Source: Halictus rubicundus (Eukaryota; Arthropoda; Insecta; Hymenoptera; Halictidae). Taken from it: a DNA stretch of 64,000 bases. The stretch covers positions 1,212,310 through 1,276,309 of the forward strand of contig NC_135152.1 of assembly GCF_050948215.1 (NCBI RefSeq), read 5' to 3'. Every line of letters begins with the position of its first letter. Position 1 is the stretch's first letter. Positions 11,085-21,788 of the stretch are shown piece by piece. A program made the translations under genes and the position numbers. Under the pieces are notes generated by a model. The model had not been told where the DNA came from, searched no databases, and saw only the letters and a list, made by a program, of their open reading frames with translations.

Positions 11085-11276
11085 CCGTTCTCTTGTATTT
11101 ATAAGATGTTGTTATCAATCGGGCAAATTCCGGGCAACGGTCGATCCTTTGTGGCTCAAAAATTAGGGGTGATGTCATCCGTTCTCCTGTGTTTGTCCTA
11201 TGTTGTTATCAACTGGACGTAGTCCAGTCAACAGTCGATCCTTTGTGTTCAAAAATTAGGGGTGACGTCATCTGCG
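11085..11276. repeat. About 93-bp imperfect tandem repeat
   Basis: GTCGATCCTTTGTG..TCAAAAATTAGGGGTGA occurs at 11140 and 11234, with an earlier partial unit around 11085-11138. Non-coding. Confidence 0.6.
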
Positions 11277-11916
11277 ATAATTTACAGAAAGGCTATAGCC
11301 GGTTTTGGGGGCCAAATCGGCCCTGGAAGGGATTTTATTCCAATTTGCGCCATTCGATAGCCTACCAAAAAAGATATCTTTCAGCCAAGTTTTAGCCCTA
11401 TAGCTCATCTGTAAGGGTAGTTACAGAGGAAAAACGAAAATCCAGTTTTTGGCCCATTTTCCCCATTTAATGACAATTTAAAATTCTGAAAAAAATCTGA
11501 CACATTTCGGACACCAAACCATATACTTTGAGTCGTTTTCAGATTTTTCCGTTGTAAACTCTGGCTGTAAAAATCGAAAAATACGAAAAAAATCGAAAAA
11601 ATGCAGATTTCATATGGAAATCTAAGAGTGACCCAATCAGAATTAATTTAGCAATAAGATATTGTCCTAAGTATTATGCTCAATTTTTTTCAAATTCCTG
11701 CGATTGGTGCGTCATAGTAGGAAAAAATAAAAACCACATTTTTTTGGCGTTTTTTCCGTGAAACACTAAGTTATAATTATCGTAAAAATATATTATGTAA
11801 TATTAAACATCTCTAAGTTCAGGGAAACATCGTCCAGACTTTAAAAATTGCGTAATACAAAAAACGACAATTATACTACGCAGGATATATCCCAATATTT
11901 CGAAGGTATTTTCAAC

Positions 11917-12004
11917 GGCGCCGGTTGGTGCAGTAGCTACGGTCTCCGACTGCGGAACCGCTGAAGACTTTTTGGACCAGGTTCGGATCTCGCCTCGGTC
12001 CAAT
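11917..12004 (+). other. tRNA-like module in transposon arm
   Basis: Box A-like GGTTGGTGCAGTAGC and box B-like GGTTCGGATCTC are spaced as in a tRNA gene and followed by a T11 tract that could terminate polymerase III. The cloverleaf is imperfect. The inverse copy in the other arm (13309-13380 with 18921-18960) is cut by the Jockey insertion. It may be a tRNA-derived or SINE-like head captured by the transposon. Confidence 0.4.
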
Positions 12005-12425
12005 TTTTTTTTTTCTTTAATCACATGTTTTTTCGATTTCTAACCGTATGATTGTTGTTACGCTGTTGTAAAAACATTTTTTAACTATGTTTAAACTATT
12101 TTTTAATAATTTTCCGGAAAAATATTTTTGGAGTACTTTCGGCCTTTAGTCATCTACGGGCTGTATTACTTATCTACTTAACATTTTTTTACATGGAATA
12201 AGGGATTGATTATTTTTGTGACAGAAAATATATACATGAAGTATTATTAGGAATAATCTGTAATAATTATAGGTGGATTGGTATGCAGTGGAATCATGTA
12301 TGGCGTTTTCAGTCTTCGTCGCTATCTTCGTCAATTGTCGGTGTTATTTGGTCGTTATTGAAAATTCTGGTGAGCAACTCTGCTGGCCGAACTATGTCTG
12401 TGTCGTATCGAGCATAAAATAAATA

Positions 12426-12863
12426 TTAAATGATAGCAGCTACATGTGAGCAACATCCAATAGTGCGATTACCATTGGCACATTCACAACAATACCGTTT
12501 TATACCGGAATGACCAGTTGTGTTTGGTATATAATCTATGTAGCATTTGTACGTTTTGCGGTTGATATGTCGCGATTTTACTTCCAATTTTACAATATTA
12601 TTATTTTCTATTAAATAACGGACATTAATTTTATTATCGTGTTCATCCATTATCTCGGCCAAATACGAAACAGCTTAAGATAATTGGTATGATCCCGTGA
12701 AAAGTATCTTCAAATCGTCTTCTGTCATTTCCGGAAAATCAAAAATATCGGTGGAAGATATGTTTTTAAACGGCGTTTTTCTGCGACAGCTGCTCGTTGC
12801 TTGTAAAAGATATAATAAAAAACAGCAAAGACTATTGGAACACCTCAATAAAGCAATGTCCAC
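12426..12863 (-). pseudogene. Decayed TE protein with SWIM-type zinc finger
   Basis: Reading from 12863, the frame encodes FPEMTEDDLKILFTGSYQLS, hits a stop at about 12675, resumes as LAEIMDEHDNKINVRYL and ends with RYCCECANGNRTIGCCSHVA. The final part is a CxC...CxH SWIM-like finger. After a further stop near 12425 the frame would continue YLFYARY and an acidic tail ending EDSDED at about 12315. At least two in-frame stops make it dead. SWIM fingers of this form accompany transposases in several animal DNA-transposon families. It lies between the arms of the 11288-19573 element and is presumably that element's own protein. Confidence 0.6.
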
Positions 12864-13364
12864 GGCTCGATTGTTTCAGTTAAATGCCCAAAGTCCTGAA
12901 TCGAAAATGTCCTTCATCAGGAATTTTTCCAGACAACAATGGTTATAGTTTTCCGAAGCATAAACATCGTTTTCATAATATCCCTAATAATATTTTTACT
13001 TGACAGAAACAGATACAACAATACCTCCCGACCCCAATATAACACTAGATTTATTATTAACAATAAGTAAAGTACCGACTAAAGATAAAAGATTTAATAG
13101 ACAAGTCAATGCACTTATTCTATGTAAAAAAAATGTTAAGTAGATAAGTAATACAGCCCGTAGATGACTAAAGGCCGAAAGTACTCCAAAAATATTTTTC
13201 CGGAAAATTATTAAAAAATAGTTTAAACATAGTTAAAAAATGTTTTTACAACAGCGTAACAACAATCATACGGTTAGAAATCGAAAAAACATGTGATTAA
13301 AGAAAAAAAAAAATTGGACCGAGGCGAGATCCGAACCTGGTCCAAAAAGTCTTCAGCGGTTCCG

Positions 13365-13380
13365 CAGTCGGAGACCGTAG
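13365..13380. repeat. Target-site duplication of the Jockey insertion (left)
   Basis: CAGTCGGAGACCGTAG here and at 18909-18924 flank the LINE exactly. The sequence belongs to the tRNA-like module of the host transposon arm. Confidence 0.95.
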
Positions 13381-13859
13381 TTTTTTTTTTTTGTAAAAAC
13401 GTTTATTGGAGGTGTGCGTACATTCAAAGACTACATAAGGTACCAAAAACGTGACATAAAAAAAACCAAACAATAACTTAATAAATATCTGTTTGATCGA
13501 AAGTATCGATTCTAATAGATAGACAACTTTGTTATAACTAACTTAGACTAATTACAATATATGGGTTTAGGAACCAGAGGGGTTGTACAGTTGTTGCCAC
13601 AGTATACTGAGCTATCAGTCAAGGGAAAAGAGGGTGACGAAAAACCCTCGAACCAGTTTTAAGAGCTAATAATAATTAATAACAAATAACAGATAACAGA
13701 TAACAACAAAAAAGAAAAATATCATAGAGAAAGGATAGCTTGACAGAGAAAAGGGAAGAAGGAAGGGGAGAGGGAAGGCTATTTACATAGAGGCGAAAAG
13801 CACGTTTAGTAAGCGCCATTGTGTTTGGCTAAAATTTGAGCTAATACTGTTTGCGCGGA

Positions 13860-16800
13860 TTATCGGGGCCTCGGTCGGGGTTGACTTGGCCTTCGCGCGT
13901 TGAGGTTGCTTAAATGGGTGGTGTTAGGTGATAGCCACCAGTATTTTTTGAAATCTAGTCTGTGGAAGTCTAGATAATCTCGGTTAGGGATAATTGAGGA
14001 GAATTTGAATTTGTCTCTGTTCGTTATGAAGTCGTTGTGGTTAAGAGCAACTCTTTTATCGGCTTTGTTCCTGCGCCAGTGATAAATAATTGGAGTGTTG
14101 TCGGCGTTTTGGATAAGGCCGTTAATATCGCAAAATAGGAACGCTTGTGGGGTGGTATATCCTGTGGCAAGTTGTCTACGGGAAGTAGCGTCGTCTTGTT
14201 CGGATAAAGAGCGGACGATGGCATTGTCTATGAATGGTAGTTTACTATAATAATCTCTCGTGAGCTTGATCATGAATAGATCAATTCTAGGTATGTCGGC
14301 CTTGTTGTATATTGTTTGGTTTTTTACGTAATGTTGCCAATCTGAACTTATTGATCTATATAGTCGGAGGCAGGCTCTCAAGCATTTGCGCTCCATTTGT
14401 CTGATTTTTTCTGCGGTTGTGTGGTTCATGTTCCATAGGATGGGCGCTGCGTAAGTAACTATGGGGCGGATTAGTAACATGTATAAAATGATTTTTGTTC
14501 GGTTAGTTAGGTATTTGTTATAGAAGATTTTGCTGTTGGCGTGAAAGGCTTTGTTGGCTTTATCAAGTTGTATATCTATGTGTTTATTGCCGCGGAGGAG
14601 GTAGTCAATGTGGACTCCAAGGTATTTTACTATTTTTTTGTGTGGGATGAGTTCTTTATTGTGAGTACCTGGTATTGTGGCTGAGATGCGGAAGTGTTTA
14701 CTGCCAGCTTTTGTTTTGGAGTTGAGCATGTCGAGAGGCTTTCTGAATAAAATGGTTTCACATTTTTTCGGATTTAGTCTCAGGTTCCAAGCTGTGTAAT
14801 ATTGATTGATTTTATTTACAATTGTGTCGAGATCGTTTTGTACCGACTCGACTCTGTTACCCGAAACATAGACAATGACATCGTCCGCGAATGCAATTAG
14901 GCCGGGACTATTAGGTTCGTTGAACTTAAATAATTTGGGGAGATCGCTTAAATAAATATTAAAAAGGATCGGTGAATTAACGGTACCCTGTTGGAGCCCT
15001 TCTTTGATATTGAATTTAGATGAAGACAAGTGTTTGCCATCCCAGGTGAAAAAAGATTTTCCGGTGACCATGTCCCAGATTAAATGAGTTAGCCAGGTTG
15101 GAAAGTTCTTTTTGTGCAGTTTGTATAGCAATCCATTCAGCCAAACTGAGTCAAAAGCCTTTTCTATGTCGAGGAGGGCAGCACCCACTAGTTGGCTATT
15201 GCTGACCTTTTTGGAGATGTCGGTTAGTAGCTTATGGACGGCATGAGTGGTAGAATGGGACTGTTTGAAACCAAATTGGTGATCGGGGATTATTCTGTTG
15301 ATGTAGCAGATATTTGAAATTTTGTTATTGACAATGGCTTCAAATATTTTGCTGATGCTAGGGGTGAGGCTAATGGGGCGATAGCTCGAGGGGTCTTTAG
15401 GATTTTTGCCTTTTTTTAAGATTGGCAAGACTTTAGCACTTTTCCAGGCTTTAGGGAAATAACTGTAATTAATGGAATTGTTAAAGAGAATTGTGAGCTT
15501 GATGATTAGGTTTGTGGGAAGGTGTTTAAGGACTATGGGTGGGATACCGTCTAGACCACTGGAGGTTTTGTTGGGAAGTTTCTTGAGGATATAGGATACA
15601 GTGAGGGGGCAGCAGAAAGGGTCAAGGGTGTGATCAGGGAGAGATGGATTAATGGCAGAGTTGGTTGGGCTGAATTGTATAATATAGGAGCCTCTAGATC
15701 TAGCCGTGAAGAATTCTGATTTGACAGAGTCTGCGGTTTTATCGACTATCTTTTTCAGAAGGGAGCCGTCGTTTAAGGGTCGCGGTGAATTTATTTCTTC
15801 AAAGAATGCGCCTATTGTGTTTAATTTATCTTTAGGGGTATTAATGATGTAGTTATTGTTGATTTTTTTGGTATTGGGGAGATCATAATTGCATCTGTTG
15901 ATAATGCTGCTATTACTTTCGTGTATATGAAGTTCATCTATCTTGGATGGTTGTTTAGGTCTGAAGATAGCATTAATTTTTGGGAAAAATTTGTCGGGGT
16001 TGCGGTAATCAATTTTTTTTATAGTGTTGGTCCAGTAATTTTCAGCAGCTATTTTAAATTCTTGTTGTAGTGCTATTAAAAGTTTTTTGTGTAGTGTTAT
16101 GGCGTATCTTGTGATGGGGTTTCTTTTTAATGGATCTGTTATGTGAAGGTGGTGTAAAAGGGAGACGATGTACTTTTTTTGTTTTTGGAGTTTTAGAATT
16201 CTGTTGTTTAGATATCTGTTAATGCTATCTTTGGATTTGACTTTAGGGATGGAAGTGGAAATTGCTAGTTTGATTGCTTCGTTAAGGGTATTGAGGTTAT
16301 GGTCTATTTCTTCGAGGGTTAGATTACGATCGGGAGGGATGTTGTTGGTGTGGAGTTTGGAGAGGCGTTTAGTGAATTTTTCCCAATTAGTGGCTTTGAA
16401 GTTGTAGATAAAATTGGGTGGCGGGTGGTTTTCCCACGGAAGGGTGCCGGTGTGTAGTTTAAAAGATAGAGTAAGGGCTGCATGGTCACTGTCGTATGGA
16501 ATGGTTAGGGCTCTACCTTGGGTATTGTTAATTAAATCGAGTCTGGAGTCAACGAGGCAGATATCTAAGTACGACTGGGCAGGTTTGAATGTGGCGAAAG
16601 CCGGTGTGATGATTTTAAGTTTGAATTTAAAATTGTGATTTGTTTCCCATTGTCTAAAGTATCTGCCTCTTTGGTTATCACATCTGTCGCCCCAGGTTTT
16701 CCTTCTGGCATTGAAATCTCCCGCTACAATGTAGTAAGTGTTAATATTATGTAACTTAAGGCTATCGAAAAGAAAATCTAACTCTGATAAAAATAGACTT

Positions 16801-17180
16801 CGGCTGTCATTTTTGGCATATGCGCTGACTAGAAATAATATATTACTATTGTTTAATTTTAATTTGATGATGGTGTATTCTAATATTTCATTATTTGCAG
16901 AGGATGGGTGTGTAACTTCTTCGAATGATAAGTTTTTGCTAATTAGAATGGCCGTACCACCCCCTTGAATAGCATTTGGTCTGTCTCTTCTAATTATTGT
17001 ATAATCTTTAAATGAGATTTTATGGGAGGGGTTGAGCTTAGTTTCTGATAGAAATATTATGTCATGATCGTAGTTTTTTAAAAATTGGCAAAGTTCTAAT
17101 CTTCTGTAGTTGGCTATTATTGAGTTGACATTGATTGCCGCTATTCTAATTTGATTGCTGAGTGTGAAGTTATGGTCCAT
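13860..17180 (-). CDS. LINE ORF2: endonuclease and reverse transcriptase
   Basis: 1106 residues. Residues 1-230 form an apurinic-type endonuclease: AAINVNSI near the start, FLSETKL, and GDFNARRKTWGD. The reverse transcriptase spans about 500-800, with SYRPISLTP, the QSHSTTHAVHKLL region, an LDIEKAFDSVW motif and the catalytic FADDVIVYVSG near residue 762. The C-terminus is Arg/Pro-rich with no RNase H or CCHC. The enzyme nicks target DNA and primes reverse transcription of its own RNA there. Its ATG overlaps the ORF1 stop by 11 nt (ATGGACCATAA), so translation probably depends on reinitiation or coupling. No stops or frameshifts seen. Confidence 0.95.
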   Translation of the reverse strand: MDHNFTLSNQIRIAAINVNSIIANYRRLELCQFLKNYDHDIIFLSETKLNPSHKISFKDYTIIRRDRPNAIQGGGTAILISKNLSFEEVTHPSSANNEILEYTIIKLKLNNSNILFLVSAYAKNDSRSLFLSELDFLFDSLKLHNINTYYIVAGDFNARRKTWGDRCDNQRGRYFRQWETNHNFKFKLKIITPAFATFKPAQSYLDICLVDSRLDLINNTQGRALTIPYDSDHAALTLSFKLHTGTLPWENHPPPNFIYNFKATNWEKFTKRLSKLHTNNIPPDRNLTLEEIDHNLNTLNEAIKLAISTSIPKVKSKDSINRYLNNRILKLQKQKKYIVSLLHHLHITDPLKRNPITRYAITLHKKLLIALQQEFKIAAENYWTNTIKKIDYRNPDKFFPKINAIFRPKQPSKIDELHIHESNSSIINRCNYDLPNTKKINNNYIINTPKDKLNTIGAFFEEINSPRPLNDGSLLKKIVDKTADSVKSEFFTARSRGSYIIQFSPTNSAINPSLPDHTLDPFCCPLTVSYILKKLPNKTSSGLDGIPPIVLKHLPTNLIIKLTILFNNSINYSYFPKAWKSAKVLPILKKGKNPKDPSSYRPISLTPSISKIFEAIVNNKISNICYINRIIPDHQFGFKQSHSTTHAVHKLLTDISKKVSNSQLVGAALLDIEKAFDSVWLNGLLYKLHKKNFPTWLTHLIWDMVTGKSFFTWDGKHLSSSKFNIKEGLQQGTVNSPILFNIYLSDLPKLFKFNEPNSPGLIAFADDVIVYVSGNRVESVQNDLDTIVNKINQYYTAWNLRLNPKKCETILFRKPLDMLNSKTKAGSKHFRISATIPGTHNKELIPHKKIVKYLGVHIDYLLRGNKHIDIQLDKANKAFHANSKIFYNKYLTNRTKIILYMLLIRPIVTYAAPILWNMNHTTAEKIRQMERKCLRACLRLYRSISSDWQHYVKNQTIYNKADIPRIDLFMIKLTRDYYSKLPFIDNAIVRSLSEQDDATSRRQLATGYTTPQAFLFCDINGLIQNADNTPIIYHWRRNKADKRVALNHNDFITNRDKFKFSSIIPNRDYLDFHRLDFKKYWWLSPNTTHLSNLNARRPSQPRPRPR

Positions 17181-18699
17181 GATCTCTATTGAAAATTGTA
17201 TTTAGTATGAATTCAATTTTTTCGGAGTTAGCAGAAATTTGTGCAGCTAATGTTTTAAATTGGGTTGAAACTAATATGGTTAATTCATTTTTTAAATCGG
17301 TTACCCAGCTAGGAGGGTTGATTGAATTGGGGTTGCTGGAGTCGTCTCGGGCAGTTATTGGATTGGGCGTTACGTATACGGGCTGGGGGGGATGAGTGGT
17401 CTTCGTAGGCGGGGGCTGTTTGGGATCTTGAAGGCTGGCTGCTTGAGCATATGAAGTATTTTCCCTGATGGTGGCAGAGATACGGTTGAGGTTTCTTAGG
17501 GTTGAGCGGGTTTGGGAAGTCTTTTGCTCTTTTTTATTTGCGAGAGCAAATTTGATAAAGGGACATCCTTTGTATGAGGCAGGGTGACCTTGTTGATTAC
17601 AATTGGCGCATTTGAGATTGTCACGACTGTTAAGGGTTTCGACGCTGCATTTGCCTGGCTCGTGGGTCAGGGAGCATTTGACACAACGGAACGGCAGATG
17701 GCAATTCTTGCTGGCGTGGCCAAGTCTTTGACATTTTTTACATTGAAATATTTTTTGTTTTCTGAGGTGTTCCCAGTGGACTTTTTGGTATGCTATGGCT
17801 TTTATCTTGAAGAGGTCTGTAGTCTTGCTATCGCTGGAGAGTTGGACAATGAAATGGTGTTTTTCAGGTGTGCTTTTATTATAGTAGAATTTGGCGAGAT
17901 TTGTGATTTTTAAATTGGGTATCCCTAGATCTTCTAATTCCTGTTTTATTTCCTCTGGGCTGAATGAGCCTCTGATGCCTTTTAAAATGATTGAAATGGG
18001 TTTCAAGTGTTTTTGCGTGAATGTATAGAATTGGATCTTCTTATCAATCAGCCCATCGCAAATGGTGGTGTGTATATCGGTGTCGCTGGCATAGATGGTG
18101 TGAGAGTCCTTTTTGACTTCTTTAATTAGGAAGGCTTTTTTGGGGATGCCCAGAGCTACGATAATATTTATCAATTCATGAATCGTGGAATTCAATGTGA
18201 AAATTGGAGGCGGTTTGCCAAATTTAGATGTTGATTTGACAGAGTGGCTGTTTGTAGTGAAGGAGGCATCTTGATCAATAGTGTTTTTGTTCGAGAGCGG
18301 TTGAAATCTATTGAAGTTAGCAGCGTCAAGAATAGGTGAAGGTGTGTCGGTTTGGGGGATTTTGCTTGTTTTTTTGGGAGTTTCCCAAATTTCGGAGGCC
18401 ATGCCATCGATAGGAGTGAGGTTGGTTGTAGAAGAGGCCTGCACTGCCCCCTTGACCAGCGTGTTCGTAACAGGTCCGCGGGCCACCTTTAGGTTAGGCT
18501 TAACCTTATTGTTAGATGGCACATTATTTTCTTTTAGAAAGTCTTTGTAGAGGAGCTCTAGCTGAAGCGAATTCAGTTTAGGTACCTTCGGCCGTCTGAA
18601 TTCGGAGCTGGTGCCGGGCTGGGGGCTCTCCCCGTCCTCCGAATCCGACGTGATGGAACGCTTGGTTTTCGGAGAAGGGAAGCTCGCCATCGGATCCAT
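17170..18699 (-). CDS. LINE ORF1: Gag-like RNA-binding protein
   Basis: 509 residues starting MDPMASFPSPKTK at 18699. After a Ser/Pro-rich N-terminus and a central domain of the kind found in insect LINE Gag proteins, three cysteine knuckles follow: CKKCQRLGHASKNC near residue 319, CVKCSLTHEPGKC near 338 and CANCNQQGHPASYKGC near 362. Such proteins coat the element RNA and carry it to chromatin. The frame is intact and ends inside the start of ORF2. Confidence 0.93.
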   Translation of the reverse strand: MDPMASFPSPKTKRSITSDSEDGESPQPGTSSEFRRPKVPKLNSLQLELLYKDFLKENNVPSNNKVKPNLKVARGPVTNTLVKGAVQASSTTNLTPIDGMASEIWETPKKTSKIPQTDTPSPILDAANFNRFQPLSNKNTIDQDASFTTNSHSVKSTSKFGKPPPIFTLNSTIHELINIIVALGIPKKAFLIKEVKKDSHTIYASDTDIHTTICDGLIDKKIQFYTFTQKHLKPISIILKGIRGSFSPEEIKQELEDLGIPNLKITNLAKFYYNKSTPEKHHFIVQLSSDSKTTDLFKIKAIAYQKVHWEHLRKQKIFQCKKCQRLGHASKNCHLPFRCVKCSLTHEPGKCSVETLNSRDNLKCANCNQQGHPASYKGCPFIKFALANKKEQKTSQTRSTLRNLNRISATIRENTSYAQAASLQDPKQPPPTKTTHPPQPVYVTPNPITARDDSSNPNSINPPSWVTDLKNELTILVSTQFKTLAAQISANSEKIEFILNTIFNRDHGP

Positions 18700-18908
18700 G
18701 GGCGAGCAGGGAATCCTGCTGCGACCCGGGAATCAAGATTCGGTTAATAAAAGTACTATACCGCACTAAATAAATGTTCAGCGATAAAGGATTCGCATAT
18801 AATATCACTATACGAATCCGCGGCGTATAGGTTAACCAAAGAAACAGTGAGCTGAAGTTGGCTGGATGCTAACACGTCCTGTTCGGTCAACGGTCGGCAG
18901 CCGACTCC
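18700..18908 (-). promoter_or_regulatory. LINE 5' UTR / internal promoter region
   Basis: The 209 bp between the 5' boundary (GGGAGTCGGCTGCCG) and the ORF1 ATG. Jockey-clade elements carry an internal polymerase II promoter here. No TATA box is evident; the assignment is positional. Confidence 0.5.
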
Positions 18909-19676
18909 CAGTCGGAGACCGTAGCTACTGCACCAACCGGCGCCGTTGAAAATACCTTCGAAATATTGGGATATATCCTGCGTAGTATAATTGTCGTTTT
19001 TTGTATTACGCAATTTTTAAAGTCTGGACGATGTTTCCCTGAACTTAGAGATGTTTAATATTACATAATATATTTTTACGATAATTATAACTTAGTGTTT
19101 CACGGAAAAAACGCCAAAAAAATGTGGTTTTTATTTTTTCCTACTATGACGCACCAATCGCAGGAATTTGAAAAAAATTGAGCATAATACTTAGGACAAT
19201 ATCTTATTGCTAAATTAATTCTGATTGGGTCACTCTTAGATTTCCATATGAAATCTGCATTTTTTCGATTTTTTTCGTATTTTTCGATTTTTACAGCCAG
19301 AGTTTACAACGGAAAAATCTGAAAACGACTCAAAGTATATGGTTTGGTGTCCGAAATGTGTCAGATTTTTTTCAGAATTTTAAATTGTCATTAAATGGGG
19401 AAAATGGGCCAAAAACTGGATTTTCGTTTTTCCTCTGTAACTACCCTTACAGATGAGCTATAGGGCTAAAACTTGGCTGAAAGATATCTTTTTTGGTAGG
19501 CTATCGAATGGCGCAAATTGGAATAAAATCCCTTCCAGGGCCGATTTGGCCCCCAAAACCGGCTATAGCCTTTGGGCGTTACATTGGCACCACTGCCGCT
19601 GTGTTGGTGGGAATCTGTTCCATCTACATTACAAACAAAAACACAATACAATATAAAATATCATTATCACATGATA

Positions 19677-21788
19677 TTGGGTAGGGATGAAAGTTCGTAG
19701 GGTTTTCAAATTGAAATTGAAAAATAGCAAAGGTATTTAGAAATACAGTAAGAAGTCATATAACAGAAGGGAAAATATGTTATTGAGTAATTCTATGAAT
19801 ACATATCTATCGGTAATTCTGCATAAGAAGTCACACGACGTCGACTTCGAAGCTCTTTGAATATGTTGTAGGGATGAAGATTTGGAACAATTTTTCTCCA
19901 TGCAGGCCGCCGCACAGTGGGCAATTTGAACGAAATCGGATTCAAAATCAAAGAACTTTCGATAGAAATGAGGTAGAGCGATGAAACTTTTTTTAAATTA
20001 AAGCTGAAACTTTGTAGAATATGGGAAAAATATGGAGATTATGGTACGAACGTTTTTTAACCTAGAGAAAATTCGTTAAACTTGCACAATTTCAAGAAAA
20101 TTATGGTTTTTCCAATACCACGCGCGGAAAAATTTTTTTTTTAACATGCTATACATCATTTCCCATAGATTTTTTCACGCTGATTTCAAATCTGGTCTCA
20201 AAATTTGTCTTCAATATCAGGATTTTGTAAAAAATAGATTTTTGTGACAAAAACTAATGAAGTCATTTTTTCGTTGAAATGATTGGATGGTAATAATCTC
20301 CCTATTTTTCCCATATTCTACAAAGTTTCAGCTTTTATTTAAAAAAAATTTCATCGCTCTACCTCATTTCTATCGAAAGTTCTTTGATTTTGAATCCGAT
20401 TTTGTCCAAATTGCCCACTGTGCGCCGCCGCATTGTGGATTCGGGGCTTCGAAAACCTTGCAGAAATTCGAAGTATGAACATTCGAGAATTCATGATGAC
20501 CCGTGTGTAAATTGTAGAATATGATCTTGTTGAATTAGTAAAAAGTAATGATTGTTGAAAGCGTAAATTCGGTATCATTGCAGTTCAAAATTGGTCATTG
20601 CTATCGAGTTTAGTTATACCGTGAAAAATACATGTTCTAATATGTTAATATTTTTATAAGTACGCGACATTATTTACCAACCAAATGAAAATATGGCTTG
20701 ATCGTCTAGTGGTAATTAAAGGATTACATGTCGTGGTATTTGGAAAATATTCTAATAATTAATTACAGAGAACTGTTTTTGTTACTTTGAAAAAATAGTC
20801 AAATTTGCATACATTTCTAAGCTGTTTGTTATGTGCACAGTGCGTTTATCTAACTGTAATACTAAAAAACAAAAAGTTGCAGCGGACTGTACTGCTCAGC
20901 CACCGTAAGCGAAAACATTGAAACATCATGGCCAAGTTTGTATACAATGTCGCGATGTACGTTGGCTGAACAGAGCAGTCCGACCAGAAGACGAATATCG
21001 TCGAAATATAGATCGATCGTACTGCACGTAAAAAAATATGTAATTTCTCTGGCAGTGCAAAAAAGGTGCAACTTGTTCTTTTTTAGCATTACAGTTAGAT
21101 AAACTCTCGACATTTTGCAAAAAAATTTGTCTGGAACCCACTGGGAACATAACAAACAGCTTAGAAATGTATGCAAATTTGACTATTTTTTCAAAGTAAC
21201 AAAAACAGTTCTCTGTAATTAAATATTAGAATATTTTCCAAATACCACGACATGTAATCCTTTACTTACCACTAGACGATCAAGCCATATTTTCATTTGG
21301 TTGGTAAATAATGTCGCGTACTTATAAAAATATTAACATATTAGAACATGTATTTTTCACGGTATAACTAAACTCGATAGCAATGACCAATTTTGAACTG
21401 CAATGACACCGAATTTACGCTTTCAACATCATTACTTTTTACTAATTCTACAAGATCATATTGTACCATTTACATACGAGTCATCATGAATTCTCGAATG
21501 TTCACACTTCGAATTTGTGCCAGGTTTTCGAGGCCCCGAATCCACAATTCGGCGGCGGCATGCATGGGGAAAAATTGTTCAAAATCTCCATCTCGACAAC
21601 ATATTGAAAGAGCTTCGAAGTCGATGTCGTGTGGCTTCTTATGCACAATTACCGATAGATATGTATTCTTAGAATTATTCAATAACATATTTTCCCTTCT
21701 GTTCTATTACTTCTTGTCGGATTTCTAAATATCTTTCCTATTTTTCAATTTCAATTTGGAAACCCTACGAACTTTCGTTCCTACCCAA
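19677..21788. mobile_element. 2.1-kb foldback element
   Basis: The left arm begins TTGGGTAGGGATGAAAG and the right arm ends with its inverse, CTTTCGTTCCTACCCAA. Arms of about 650-700 bp are closely matched through a short central loop (about 20870-21060), which itself holds a smaller inverted repeat (CGGACTG..CTC..TTCAGCCA). No transposase. The left arm is split by the 19913 MITE. I found no clear target duplication. Short open frames in the arms are mirror artefacts. Confidence 0.75.
19913..20422. mobile_element. Transib-like MITE, 510 bp
   Basis: Ends CACAGTGGGCAATTTG and inverse, flanked by the 5-bp duplication CGCCG (19908-19912 and 20423-20427). The interior is largely palindromic (AAAGAACTTTCGATAGAAATG and inverse near each end). 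No coding sequence. It interrupts the left arm of the 2.1-kb foldback; removing it with one CGCCG restores alignment with the right arm. Confidence 0.85.

Larger units (their letters stand above)
13381..18908 (-). mobile_element. Full-length Jockey-type LINE
   Basis: Minus-strand non-LTR retrotransposon of 5.5 kb with a 5' UTR of about 209 bp, two intact overlapping ORFs, a 3' UTR of about 479 bp, AATAAA (13402-13407) and an A12 tail. It is bounded by a perfect 16-bp target duplication. With both ORFs open and the duplication perfect, the insertion is recent and possibly active. It has invaded the right arm of the 11288-19573 element. No RNase H domain follows the reverse transcriptase, favouring the Jockey over the I clade. 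Confidence 0.92.
11288..19573. mobile_element. Long-inverted-repeat DNA transposon remnant (about 900-bp arms)
   Basis: Left arm about 11288-12190 is the inverse of about 13125-13380 plus 18925-19573. The outer ends read AAAGGCTATAGCCGG and inverse. The right arm is split by the Jockey insertion. The roughly 935-bp core between the arms carries a decayed minus-strand protein with a SWIM-type finger. I could not find a convincing target duplication, so the superfamily is unassigned. Both arms carry a tRNA-like module. Confidence 0.75.

Noticed and set aside
13381..13400. Telomeric-type or simple T repeat
   Set aside because: It is the reverse complement of the LINE polyA tail, flush with the target duplication.
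20690..20750. tRNA-Glu/Asp-like 5' half (CGTCTAGTGGTAATT)
   Set aside because: Only a D-arm-like string is present; no T arm follows at the right distance, and it is mirrored in the other foldback arm.
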